Source of the DNA: Streptomyces sp. NRRL F-5122
GTDB taxonomy: Bacteria > Actinomycetota > Actinomycetes > Streptomycetales > Streptomycetaceae
Reading direction: 5' to 3'
DNA length: 64,000 nucleotides
Assembly (NCBI RefSeq): GCF_001507435.1
Contig: NZ_LMWH01000001.1
Location: 186,001-250,000 of the forward strand
The translations under genes and the position numbers were made by a program. The stretch's first letter is position 1. Each line of letters begins with the position of its first letter. Of this stretch, positions 8,085 to 18,416 are shown in pieces. Below the pieces are notes generated by a model. It saw nothing but the letters and a program-made list of their open reading frames with translations. It did not search any database and was not told the DNA's origin.

Positions 8085-8525
8085 ATGGCGGCCACGCAGG
8101 AGAAGCCGGCGAAGACCCGGCTCATCGCGGGACCGGGCATGCTGCTGGTCTGGCTGTACGGCGTGATGGTCGTCGGCGCTGTGTCGCGCTCGGTAGTCCA
8201 GATCTCCACGCAGTTCGACCAGGCCCCGCTGGCGTATTCGCTTTCCGCGGTCGCCGGAGTCGTCTACGGCTTCATCACCTACTCGCTGGTCCGCGGTGGT
8301 GAGACGGCCCGCAGGGCGGCGTTCGTGTGCTGCGCCGCCGAACTGGTGGGGGTGCTGACGGTCGGCACCTGGACATTGGTGGACCCGTCGGCCTTCCCCG
8401 ACGCGACCGTGTGGTCGGACTACGGCATGGGGTACATCTTCATCCCCGTGCTGCTGCCGCTCTCGGCGATGTACTGGCTCCGCAAGGCTCGTGCGGAGCA
8501 GGCACCGGCGGCTGCGCGCGGCTAG
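8085..8525 (+). CDS. small membrane protein, partner of preceding gene
   Basis: 146 residues starting at the ATG next to the previous stop; GGGGAGG lies just upstream inside the preceding gene. Four hydrophobic helices follow a short basic N-terminus (MAATQEKPAKTR). No recognised domain. Its TAG stop codon is the first three bases of a repeat-element end (see 8523). Confidence 0.8.
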   Translation: MAATQEKPAKTRLIAGPGMLLVWLYGVMVVGAVSRSVVQISTQFDQAPLAYSLSAVAGVVYGFITYSLVRGGETARRAAFVCCAAELVGVLTVGTWTLVDPSAFPDATVWSDYGMGYIFIPVLLPLSAMYWLRKARAEQAPAAARG

Positions 8526-8584
8526 GACCTGTCGTTCGGATCGGGTCGACCGAGAGTGACTGCGGCTTTCAGCCGACCCGACCG
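8523..8584. repeat. degenerate copy of an inverted-repeat element
   Basis: Begins TAGGACCTGTCGTTCGGATC and contains TCGGGTCG (8541-8548) and CGACCCGA (8574-8581), which form a hairpin. The left part matches the reverse complement of the right end of the element at 45097-45175 nearly base for base, including CTGTCGTT and GGATCGGGTCG. The outer part of the other arm is missing. It sits between convergent genes and probably acts as terminator. Confidence 0.6.
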
Positions 8585-8632
8585 GGGGGTGGTGCGTGCA
8601 GCTGCAAGGCGGTGGAGGGCGGCGACGGGCCT

Positions 8633-9136
8633 CTAGGCCGTCGTGGCGTACGAGCCCGCCCCCACCTGCTTCTCCAGGACGATCATCGGGACGCCGTCGT
8701 CGCCCTGGGAGGTGCCGACCCGCTCGTAGCCGACGCGGCGGTACAGGCGGAGGCTGACCTCGCTGCGGTGGCCGGTGCTGAGGCGGAACCTCTTCGCGCC
8801 GCGCTCCTCCGCCAGCGCCTCCTCCGCCACTCGCAGCAGCCGGGCGCCGATGCCGTGGCCCTGGAGCCGCGGGTGCACACAGAGCTTGCCGATGGAGGCC
8901 GCGCCGTCCTCCGTCACGCTGCCGCGGACCGAGCCGACCACCTCGTCGCCCAGCCGCGCCACGAAGACGCAGTCCGAGACGACCTCGTCACGGACCGAGT
9001 CGAGGCTCTGGACGAGCGGGTCGATGCGGTAGTTGCCGTAGAGCGCGGCCTCGCTCTGGAAGCACAGGTACTGCAACCTGAAGATCTGCTCGGCATCCCG
9101 CTCGGTCGCCACAGAGATGGTCACGCTCATGCCCAT
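8633..9136 (-). CDS. GNAT family N-acetyltransferase
   Basis: A 167-residue acetyltransferase with the acetyl-CoA loop HPRLQGHGIGARLLRVAEE and the usual late motif RLYRRVGYERVG. The substrate is unknown. The start at MGMSVT is chosen because GGGAGG lies 9 bases upstream; a GTG 21 bases earlier would include that sequence. Convergent with the membrane pair; the start abuts the 3' end of the sigma-factor gene (45 bases). Confidence 0.86.
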   Translation of the reverse strand: MGMSVTISVATERDAEQIFRLQYLCFQSEAALYGNYRIDPLVQSLDSVRDEVVSDCVFVARLGDEVVGSVRGSVTEDGAASIGKLCVHPRLQGHGIGARLLRVAEEALAEERGAKRFRLSTGHRSEVSLRLYRRVGYERVGTSQGDDGVPMIVLEKQVGAGSYATTA

Positions 9137-9181
9137 GTGCGCACGCCTCCCGCTCACCTGATCGCCGTATGTTCCTCACTC

Positions 9182-9688
9182 CTATCCCCGCCGTTCGCCG
9201 GCCGCAACCTCCGCCGCAAGCAATCGCCGTAGACATCCCAGGCATTTGGAGCGTTCCGGGCCGAGACTGCCCTGTGAGATACCCAACTCCCCCGCGATTT
9301 CCCGATAGGTCGGGTCCTGTGAGGACAGCAGCGCCGCCACGAGTCGGGGGCACCGGCCGGGAAGTCGGCCTACCGCCGCGTGCAGCGCCCGGCGGCCCGC
9401 CTCCATGAGCGCCTGTTGTTCCGGACCGGGGTGGCGGTCGTCGGCGGGCTCGGCGCGGTACGGCAGTTCGAGACGGGTCGTTCGGCGCCCGCGGCGCGCC
9501 TCGGACCGAACGGCCCGGCGCAGCCAGCCCGGTGGGTCCGCGGGCGGCCCGTCCGCCGCCAGCCGCTCCAGAAGCCGAAGCCACACCGCCTGTTCCAGGT
9601 CGCCGGGCTCCATCCCGCACGCGTGGGCCTCGGCAACGGCCTCGGCGACGAGCAGGGGGCGCAGGGCCGTGAGCATCTCGGGGGTCAT
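9182..9688 (-). CDS. small sigma-70-family (ECF-like) factor
   Basis: 168 residues. The N-terminal part resembles sigma region 2 (EQAVWLRLLERLA ... PPGWLRRAVRSEARR). The C-terminal part is a clear region 4 helix-turn-helix (PTYREIAGELGISQGSLGP followed by RSKCLGCLRRLL). No anti-sigma gene is adjacent. From memory S. coelicolor has an equivalent beside glpQ1. Targets unknown. ATG start at 9688, after the terminator of the phosphodiesterase gene. Confidence 0.8.
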   Translation of the reverse strand: MTPEMLTALRPLLVAEAVAEAHACGMEPGDLEQAVWLRLLERLAADGPPADPPGWLRRAVRSEARRGRRTTRLELPYRAEPADDRHPGPEQQALMEAGRRALHAAVGRLPGRCPRLVAALLSSQDPTYREIAGELGISQGSLGPERSKCLGCLRRLLAAEVAAGERRG

Positions 9689-9704
9689 GTGCGGCGTGAC
9701 GCGG

Positions 9705-9732
9705 CCGCCCCGGCAACGGGTTGCCGGGGCGG
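9705..9732 (-). terminator. terminator after glycerophosphodiesterase gene
   Basis: Perfect 12-bp stem CCGCCCCGGCAA/TTGCCGGGGCGG with a 4-nt loop, between the phosphodiesterase stop (9788) and the sigma-factor start (9688). Confidence 0.7.
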
Positions 9733-9787
9733 TCGAGAGTCACCCCAACCGGGGTGCGCCGATCATGTGTTGACGTGTCGGCGCCGC

Positions 9788-10948
9788 TCAGCGGCGCAGG
9801 AAGTCCTCGCGAGCGAGCAGTCCGGTGTCGGCGTTGTCGGTGAAGACGCCGTCGATGCCGGTCGCGAAGTACGCCTTGAATGCCCCCAAGGCGTCACCGT
9901 AGGCCGTCGGGTCCGTGCCCCGCGCGAAGTTCGCCGGCAGGAAGGTGTTCTCGTTGCGCATGGTGTACGGGTGCAGGATCAGGCCCGCGGCGTGCGCGTC
10001 GGCGACGAGCGTGGACGGCTTGGTGAGGTTGCCGCTCGCGTCCTTCGGGATGACCAGGTCGAGCGTCGGGCCGATGCCCTGCGCGTACGACGCGATCTCC
10101 TTGAGGCCCTTGGGCGTGACGAGGTCGGCGACGGTGCGCGGGTCGCCCGCGTCGACGAAGTCCCAGGGACGGGTGTTCGCGGCGGACAGGAGCACGGCGA
10201 GCGGGTTGTCGACGAGCTTGTTCAGTCGCTGGATGCTGGTCGGCTCGAACGACTGGACGATGACCGGAGCGTTCCTGCCGTCCTTGCGGTGCCGGCGCAG
10301 GATCGTCGCCAGCCGCTCCTCGAGACCGAGGCCCAGCTTGCGGAAGTAGGTGGGGTGCTTGGTCTCGGGGTAGATCCACACCTGCTTGCCGCGCTTGCGG
10401 GTCTGCTCGTCCTGCCAGCGGAGCACCTCCTCGAAGGTGGGGATCTCCCAGCGGCCGTTGTAGAGCGTGTTGCGCTGGCGGGTAGCGGGGATGCGCTCGA
10501 TCGCGCGCAGGGTCTTCAGCTCCGCGAGCGTGAAGTCCTCGGTGAACCAGCCGGTGGTGGGGACGCCGTCCAGGACCTTGGTGGTCTTGCGGCCGGCGAA
10601 CTCCGGGTGGTCGGCGACGTCGGTGGTTCCGCCGATCTCCGGCTCGTGCCGGCACACGAGGTGCCCGTCCTTGGTCGGCACCAGGTCACCGGCCTCCACG
10701 ATGTCCGCGCCCATGTCGAGGGCCAGCTGGTAGGAGCCGAGGGTGTGCTCCGGCCGGTAGCCGCTGGCCCCGCGGTGACCGATGATCGTGGGCACGGGCA
10801 GGCCCTTCAGTCCGCCGCCGTGGCGGCTGTCCGCGCTCGCGGCACCCGGCAGCCCGAGGACCGCCCCGCCCGCCCCCAGCACCGCGGCGCCGAGCAGCGC
10901 CCGCCGTCCCGTCCCTCGTCCCTGCTCGTACGACCCCTGCGTCCCCAT
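9788..10948 (-). CDS. glpQ1: secreted glycerophosphodiester phosphodiesterase (GlpQ-like)
   Basis: 386 residues with a twin-arginine signal (GTGRRALLGAAVLGAGGAV, cleavage after ASA), so exported folded. It hydrolyses glycerophosphodiesters to glycerol-3-phosphate plus alcohol. GDPD motifs are present: IGHRGASGYRPEHTL with the first catalytic His, EAGDLVPTKDGHLVCRHEP with metal-binding acid and second His, and a C-terminal IDGVFTDNADT. GGGAGGG precedes the ATG at 10948. In S. coelicolor the gene at the equivalent place is glpQ1, a PhoP-controlled phosphate-scavenging gene (recalled); I did not find a convincing PHO box here. Divergent from the plsC-like gene. Confidence 0.9.
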   Translation of the reverse strand: MGTQGSYEQGRGTGRRALLGAAVLGAGGAVLGLPGAASADSRHGGGLKGLPVPTIIGHRGASGYRPEHTLGSYQLALDMGADIVEAGDLVPTKDGHLVCRHEPEIGGTTDVADHPEFAGRKTTKVLDGVPTTGWFTEDFTLAELKTLRAIERIPATRQRNTLYNGRWEIPTFEEVLRWQDEQTRKRGKQVWIYPETKHPTYFRKLGLGLEERLATILRRHRKDGRNAPVIVQSFEPTSIQRLNKLVDNPLAVLLSAANTRPWDFVDAGDPRTVADLVTPKGLKEIASYAQGIGPTLDLVIPKDASGNLTKPSTLVADAHAAGLILHPYTMRNENTFLPANFARGTDPTAYGDALGAFKAYFATGIDGVFTDNADTGLLAREDFLRR

Positions 10949-11289
10949 CAGTACCCTCCCGGCGCATCCGTCGAAGCGGGTCGATCGTAGGTGCGCGGCC
11001 GTGACGACCGGGCGACGTCCGCACAAACGCGCGGCGGACGGGTGCCGTCCTGCCGGTTGCATGGGAAACACCTTGGGGGGCACTCGACATGACGCCGCGT
11101 CATTCGCCGGCGCGAGGTTCGTCACACCCGTACGGCGGATGACGAACGTGCAACACGACGCCACCGCAGGTAAACAGTCGTCGACGACGCGTATCCTCCG
11201 CGTGACCCGATGTGCTGCATGGCGGGCATCGCGAGTATCGTCCTCACCTGCACAGACTCCAACCGAATCCCTTGACACCGGAGGGCCCG
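10949..11289. other. divergent promoter region glpQ-like / plsC-like
   Basis: A 341-base intergenic region that must carry both promoters. The notable content is a 31-bp interrupted palindrome at 11117-11147 (separate entry). No gene-like reading frame with a ribosome site was found. Confidence 0.5.
11117..11147. promoter_or_regulatory. 31-bp interrupted palindrome, candidate operator
   Basis: GTTCGTCA (11117-11124) and TGACGAAC (11140-11147) are perfect inverted repeats flanking a 15-base spacer that itself centres on CCGTACGG. It lies about midway between the divergent starts, so it could serve either promoter. The regulator is unknown. Confidence 0.5.
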
Positions 11290-11961
11290 TTGTCCCGCTT
11301 CGCGCTCATCAAGGCAGTGCTCGGACCGATCATGCGCCTGATGTTCCGCCCCCAGGTGGAGGGCGCGGAGCGCATCCCGGGTGACGGCCCGGTCATCCTG
11401 GCCGGCAACCACGTGACGTTCATCGACTCGATGATCCTGCCGCTGGTCTGCGACCGCCAGGTCTTCTTCATCGGCAAGGACGAGTACGTCACCGGCAAGG
11501 GCTTCAAGGGCCGGCTGATGGCCTGGTTCTTCTCCGGCGTCGGCATGATCCCGGTCGACCGCGACGGCGGCAAGGGCGGTGTCGCGGCGCTGATGACCGG
11601 CCGCCGGATCCTGGAGGAGGGCAGGGTCTTCGGCATCTACCCGGAGGGCACGCGTTCCCCCGACGGCCGCCTGTACCGGGGGCGCACCGGCATCGCCCGG
11701 CTGACGCTGATGACGGGCGCGCCCGTGGTCCCCTTCGCCATGATCGGCACCGACAAGATCCAGCCCGGAGGCGCGGGCATGCCCCGGCCCAGCAAGGTGA
11801 CCGTGCGCTTCGGTGAGCCGCTGGAGTTCTCCCGCTACGAGGGGATGGACCGGGATCGCTATGTGCTGCGGGCCGTGACCGACTCCGTGATGACCGAGGT
11901 CATGCGGCTGTCCGGCCAGGAGTACGTCGACATGTACGCCACGAAGGCGAAGGCCGCCTAG
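11290..11961 (+). CDS. 1-acyl-sn-glycerol-3-phosphate acyltransferase (PlsC family)
   Basis: 223 residues from a TTG start. It acylates lysophosphatidic acid (or a related lyso-acceptor) in phospholipid synthesis at the membrane. The acyltransferase motifs are complete: NHVTFID (His-X4-Asp), the GMIPVDRD block, YPEGTRS and VPFAMIG. TTG at 11290 is preferred because GGAGGG lies 4-6 bases before it and family homology starts there; an upstream ATG at 11212 would add a non-homologous stretch. Convergent with the MFS gene. Confidence 0.9.
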   Translation: MSRFALIKAVLGPIMRLMFRPQVEGAERIPGDGPVILAGNHVTFIDSMILPLVCDRQVFFIGKDEYVTGKGFKGRLMAWFFSGVGMIPVDRDGGKGGVAALMTGRRILEEGRVFGIYPEGTRSPDGRLYRGRTGIARLTLMTGAPVVPFAMIGTDKIQPGGAGMPRPSKVTVRFGEPLEFSRYEGMDRDRYVLRAVTDSVMTEVMRLSGQEYVDMYATKAKAA

Positions 11962-12045
11962 CACCGGCCGCCGCCGGGCAGCCGTCCGTCGGCGCAGCCG
12001 CACCTCGTGCTCGCCCCGCACTCCCGTCGGGGCGCGGGGCCGTGG

Positions 12046-13611
12046 TCACGAGGAGCCCTCCAGCCGCTGTCCGCGCAGCAGGAACCACGCAGCAACCGCC
12101 GTGGCCAGCAGCACCGCGGCACCGACCCCCGTCGCCAGCGCCAGGCCGTCCACGAACGCCTCCCGGGCCGAGGCGAGGAGTTCCCGGCCGGTGCCCGACG
12201 GCATCCGCGACGCCACCTCGACGGCACCGCCCAGCGACTCGTGCGCCGCGGCGGGAGTGCCCGCAGGCCCGGTGAACCCGCGGTAGACGCCCGTCACGAT
12301 CGACCCGAGCAGGGCGATGCCCAGTGCCGCGCCGAGCTCGTACGCCGTTTCCGAGACGGCGGAGGCGGCGCCCGCCTGATCCTTGGGCACGCTGGAGAGG
12401 ATGACGTCCGCGGTCACGGTGAACGACAGGCCCGCGCCGACCCCCACCACGAGCAGCGCGGCGCCGATGAGCGGATAACCGGTGCTCCGGTCGACCACGG
12501 CGAGGGCGGCCAGCGCCAGCCCCACCGCGGCCAGCCCGCTCGCGACGACGGCCCGCACCGAGAAGCGCCTGGCCGCCGTGCCCGCGACCAGGCCCGCCGC
12601 GACCGCGCCGACGGCGGCCGGGAGTTCGGCGAGGCCTGCCTCGAACGGGTGCCGGCCCTGCACCAGTTGCAGGAACTGGGAGAGGAAGAAGACCAGCCCG
12701 GACATCCCGAGGATGGTCAGCAGGTCGGCGAGAACGGCGCCGCTGAACCCGCGGCGGCGGAACAGCCGCATGTCCAGCAGCGGCACCGGCAGGGTCAGCT
12801 GGCGGCGCACGAAGCCGTGCAGTGCGAGGGCACCGAGCGCGCCCGCGGCCGCGCCGGGCCAGGTGAACCCCTCGGCCGCCGCCTCCTTCACGGCGTACAC
12901 GACGCCGATCATGCCGACGAGCGACATCACGACGCTCGCCAGGTCCCACGGACCGGGGCGCGGATTGCGGGACTCGGGCAGGGTCCTGATGCCGACGAGG
13001 ACGAGGACCACCATCACGGGCACGTTGATCAGGAAGACGGAGCCCCACCAGAAGTGCTCGAGCAGGAAACCGCCCACGATCGGGCCGATCGCCGTGCCTG
13101 CCGAGGCGGTGGCGCCCCAGATGCCGACGGCGAGGCTGCGCTCGCGCGGATCGTGGAAGATGTTGCGGATCAGGGCGAGCGTGGCCGGCATCAGGGTCGC
13201 TCCCGCGACACCCAGTAGCGCACGCGCCAGGATCATCATGCTCGGCGTCGCGGCATAGGCGTTGAGCACGGAGACCAGCCCGAAGGCGGTGGCGCCCCCG
13301 AGCAGGATCCGCTTGCGTCCGATGCGGTCGCCCAGGCTGCCCATGGAGACGAGCAGACCGGCGATGACGAAGGAGTAGACGTCACCGATCCAGAGGAGCT
13401 GGGTGCCGGAGGGCTTCAGGTCCTCGCTGATGTAGGGGGTGGCCAGGCCGAGCACGGTCGCGTCGACGGCGACCAGCAGCACGGCGAGGACGAGGACCGC
13501 GAGCGCGAGCCACCGGCCCGGACGTCCCTCGCCCGGCGATGCGATCCGTCCCGGGCCGGCGGCCTCTCCCCCACTGCGGGGGGCACCCTCGTGCCGCAGG
13601 GTGCTGGTCAT
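12046..13611 (-). CDS. MFS drug-efflux transporter (DHA2, 14-TM type)
   Basis: A 521-residue proton-coupled exporter of the EmrB/QacA group. About 14 hydrophobic helices are visible. Motif A is intact as GSLGDRIGRKRILLGG after helix 2, and the helix-1 motif D1-like VDATVLGLATPYI is typical for DHA2. Likely exports hydrophobic drugs or a natural product. The ATG at 13611 (GAGAGGAACC upstream) overlaps the TGA of the TetR gene by 4 bases, so the two are translationally coupled and the pump is almost certainly controlled by that repressor. Confidence 0.92.
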   Translation of the reverse strand: MTSTLRHEGAPRSGGEAAGPGRIASPGEGRPGRWLALAVLVLAVLLVAVDATVLGLATPYISEDLKPSGTQLLWIGDVYSFVIAGLLVSMGSLGDRIGRKRILLGGATAFGLVSVLNAYAATPSMMILARALLGVAGATLMPATLALIRNIFHDPRERSLAVGIWGATASAGTAIGPIVGGFLLEHFWWGSVFLINVPVMVVLVLVGIRTLPESRNPRPGPWDLASVVMSLVGMIGVVYAVKEAAAEGFTWPGAAAGALGALALHGFVRRQLTLPVPLLDMRLFRRRGFSGAVLADLLTILGMSGLVFFLSQFLQLVQGRHPFEAGLAELPAAVGAVAAGLVAGTAARRFSVRAVVASGLAAVGLALAALAVVDRSTGYPLIGAALLVVGVGAGLSFTVTADVILSSVPKDQAGAASAVSETAYELGAALGIALLGSIVTGVYRGFTGPAGTPAAAHESLGGAVEVASRMPSGTGRELLASAREAFVDGLALATGVGAAVLLATAVAAWFLLRGQRLEGSS

Positions 13612-14159
13612 GGTTCCTCTCTTCGTAGTGCGCCGCCGAGCAACAGCTCGACGATCATGTAGGTGAAGTCCTTGGGGGCGAGTCGCCCCTCGGCCACGGC
13701 CCAGGCGCCGGAGGCCATCAGTCCGTACAGGGCCTCGGTGAGCCACGCGGGGGTGAGGTCGATCCGGAACTCACCGCTTGTCTGGCCGCGCCGGAACAGT
13801 GCGGCGATCCGGGCGTCGATCCGGGACCAGCCCTCGTTCTGCGCCTCGCCCTCGAAGAGCTGGTTCTCGGTGTAGAGGAAGGCGAGGAGCCCCGCGGCGG
13901 ACTCGATCTCGGTCACGAACCGGCGCAGGGCCTCCCGGGCCGGACCGTCGTCGAGCCGGGCTGCGTCCAGCGCGGCCTCGCTCTCCTCGATGCCGAGCGC
14001 CTCCAGCGCCCGTACGAGTGCGTCGCGTCCGGCGAAGTGGCGGTGCAGGGTGGCCCGGCTGATCCCGGCAGCCCTGGCGACCTCGTCCATGGTCGCGGTG
14101 GACTTGCGGGTGAGCAGGGCGGCCGCACTGCGCAGCACATGGTCTCGGTCGACAGCCAT
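13608..14159 (-). CDS. TetR-family repressor of the adjacent efflux pump
   Basis: 183 residues. The N-terminal DNA-binding domain contains STATMDEVARAAGISRATLHRHF, the TetR helix-turn-helix; the C-terminal part is the variable ligand-binding and dimer domain. The start at MAVDRD is taken because homology begins there; it has no ribosome site, and TATCGT lies 9 bases upstream of the ATG, so the mRNA may be leaderless. A palindrome 19 bases upstream is the probable autoregulatory operator. First gene of a two-gene operon with the MFS pump. Confidence 0.9.
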   Translation of the reverse strand: MAVDRDHVLRSAAALLTRKSTATMDEVARAAGISRATLHRHFAGRDALVRALEALGIEESEAALDAARLDDGPAREALRRFVTEIESAAGLLAFLYTENQLFEGEAQNEGWSRIDARIAALFRRGQTSGEFRIDLTPAWLTEALYGLMASGAWAVAEGRLAPKDFTYMIVELLLGGALRREEP

Positions 14160-14177
14160 GAGACAACGATAGCCCAA

Positions 14178-14197
14178 GTGAGACGTGAACGTCTCAC
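14178..14197. promoter_or_regulatory. TetR operator palindrome
   Basis: GTGAGACG-TGAA-CGTCTCAC, a perfect 8+4+8 inverted repeat just upstream of the TetR start, with a further half-site ACGTCTCAT at about 14208-14216. Size and place are typical of TetR operators; binding is inferred. Confidence 0.7.
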
Positions 14198-14239
14198 AAG
14201 AATCACGTACGTCTCATCGAGTCCCTGCTCGGACCGATC

Positions 14240-15211
14240 TCAGTGCCAGGGCAGCTGCCCGCGCTGCTCCCAGTACGTGTCCGGGTCCTCGGCGAGGGTC
14301 TCCAGGCGCGCGAGCTGTTCCTCGTCGAGGTCGGCGACGGTGGCGTGCAGATTGGAGCCGAGCTGGTCGACCGTGGCCGCTCCGGAGAGGACCACCCCGG
14401 CCCAGGGCCGGCGCAGGATGACGGCCAGGGCGATCGCGTCACAGCCGAGGGAGGCCTCCGCGGCCACCGCCCTCAGCGCCTGCGGCGCTCGCTCGCCGGC
14501 CAGCCGCCCGTTGGCCATGCCCTCCTTGACGAGCACCGTGAGCCCGGCGTCGTGGGCCTCTGCGAGCGCGGGGGCGGCCGAGGTCTCCAGCAGGTTGTAC
14601 GTGGACTGGACGGTACGGAAGAGGGGTTCGCCGTCGACGGTCACGGCGAGCGCGGCGCGGATCGTGTCGGCCTGCCCCGGGCCGCTGGTGGAGAAGCCGA
14701 TCGTGACGCCACCGGCCGCGGCCTCGGCGAGCCTTGCGTGCAGTTCCTTGTCGGTGAGAGCCGGACTGTCGGGGGTCAGCGAGTGGATCTGGTAGAGATC
14801 GAGCCGGTCGCCGAGCAGGGCCGCGGTCTCGGCGTGCTGCCGCTCGAAGGTGGCGACACTGTGGTCCTTCACCTCGTGCTGCTCGGCGTCGGTGCTCCAG
14901 TCGGCGGTGTAGGTGTAGCCCCACTTGCTGCCGACGACGATGTCGTCGACGGCGGGCCGGGCGTGCAGCCAGTCGGCGAGGAACTCCTCCGCGCGGCCGT
15001 AGGAGCGGGCGGCGTCGAAGTAGCGGACGCCCTGGGCGTAGGCGGCGTCCAGCAGCTCATGGGTGCGCCCGCGCAGCGCGTCGACACTGCGTACGGGCGG
15101 CAGGTCCTGACCCCGGCCGAGGTTGATGTAGCCCGGGCGGCCGACGGCGGCCAGGCCGAGGCCGATGTGGCAGGTGGGAGTCGTCGCTGAGGCGAGGCGT
15201 GCGAAGGGCAT
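14240..15211 (-). CDS. aldo/keto reductase
   Basis: A 323-residue NADPH-dependent AKR-superfamily oxidoreductase. The catalytic tetrad is seen as Asp/Tyr in RYFDAARSYGRAEEFLADWL, Lys in VVGSKWGYTY and His in DLYQIHSL. The C-terminal nucleotide-binding segment includes VVLSGAATVDQL. Substrate unknown. The ATG at 15211 has GGAG upstream. It lies 75 bases after argH on the same strand, and no strong terminator separates them. Confidence 0.88.
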   Translation of the reverse strand: MPFARLASATTPTCHIGLGLAAVGRPGYINLGRGQDLPPVRSVDALRGRTHELLDAAYAQGVRYFDAARSYGRAEEFLADWLHARPAVDDIVVGSKWGYTYTADWSTDAEQHEVKDHSVATFERQHAETAALLGDRLDLYQIHSLTPDSPALTDKELHARLAEAAAGGVTIGFSTSGPGQADTIRAALAVTVDGEPLFRTVQSTYNLLETSAAPALAEAHDAGLTVLVKEGMANGRLAGERAPQALRAVAAEASLGCDAIALAVILRRPWAGVVLSGAATVDQLGSNLHATVADLDEEQLARLETLAEDPDTYWEQRGQLPWH

Positions 15212-15285
15212 CGCGGGCTCCGTTCGGTCGGCTCCGTGCGGCTCGGACCAACCTAACCCGCGACGCCCTCCGCGCAGGCGACCGG

Positions 15286-16791
<1,506 letters not shown>

Positions 16792-16834
16792 CTAGTACGT
16801 GCGGGGGTGGCCCGGCGGTCACGCCGGACCGGCG

Positions 16835-18037
<1,203 letters not shown>

Positions 18038-18068
18038 GGGTTTCTCCCTCACAGTGCATTCGCTGGCA

Positions 18069-18103
18069 TGCATGAGTATGCAGGAGGTTGCATGGTTCGT
18101 CAA
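18069..18103 (-). promoter_or_regulatory. argG promoter with two overlapping ARG boxes
   Basis: On the minus strand TTGACG (18098-18103) and CATACT (18075-18080) are 17 bp apart. One ARG box (TGCAT-GAGT-ATGCA, 18069-18082) covers the -10 and a second (ATGCA-GGAGGT-TGCAT, 18078-18093) fills the spacer. ArgR binding with arginine would block RNA polymerase. argR itself is in this window. Confidence 0.8.
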
Positions 18104-18373
18104 TCTTGGACGTCACCTCGGCGCGGCTGGGCAGGCGACGGCGCCACACCCGGAGGAACTCTCCGGTCTCCTGGACGCCCGAAATGCCCTTCTCATACCT
18201 TTGGCCGGACGCGGCGCGGGCCCATCGGGCGGCCGCTCCCGACCCGTCCGGAACAGCGGCCCTCCGGCGGCCGGCACGCTCACCGCGTGTCGTGACAGGC
18301 TCCGTGGCCGCCCCGCGCGCCGGCCGGGGCGGCCACGGACGTGCGGCGGGCGCCGGACACGACCGGACGGCGC

Positions 18374-18398
18374 AATTCCTTAGACAGTCGAAGGAATT
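18374..18398. promoter_or_regulatory. AATTCCTT dyad upstream of PPOX gene
   Basis: Perfect AATTCCTT/AAGGAATT inverted repeat with a 9-nt spacer, ending 18 bases before the ATG at 18417. Its AT-rich arms stand out from the local GC-rich sequence. Candidate operator or 5' UTR hairpin. Confidence 0.45.
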
Positions 18399-18416
18399 TC
18401 CCTCATCATCGAGGCC

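Larger units (their letters stand above)
18038..18416. other. divergent intergenic region argG / PPOX gene
   Basis: 379 bases. The left end carries the argG promoter and ARG boxes; the right end carries an AATTCCTT/AAGGAATT dyad before the PPOX-family gene. The middle, from about 18110 to 18370, is GC-rich with no supportable gene. Confidence 0.6.

Noticed and set aside
12013..12040. Terminator between plsC-like and MFS genes
   Set aside because: GCCCCGC/GCGGGGC is only 7 bp with a 14-nt loop and competing pairings in GC-rich sequence; too weak to call.
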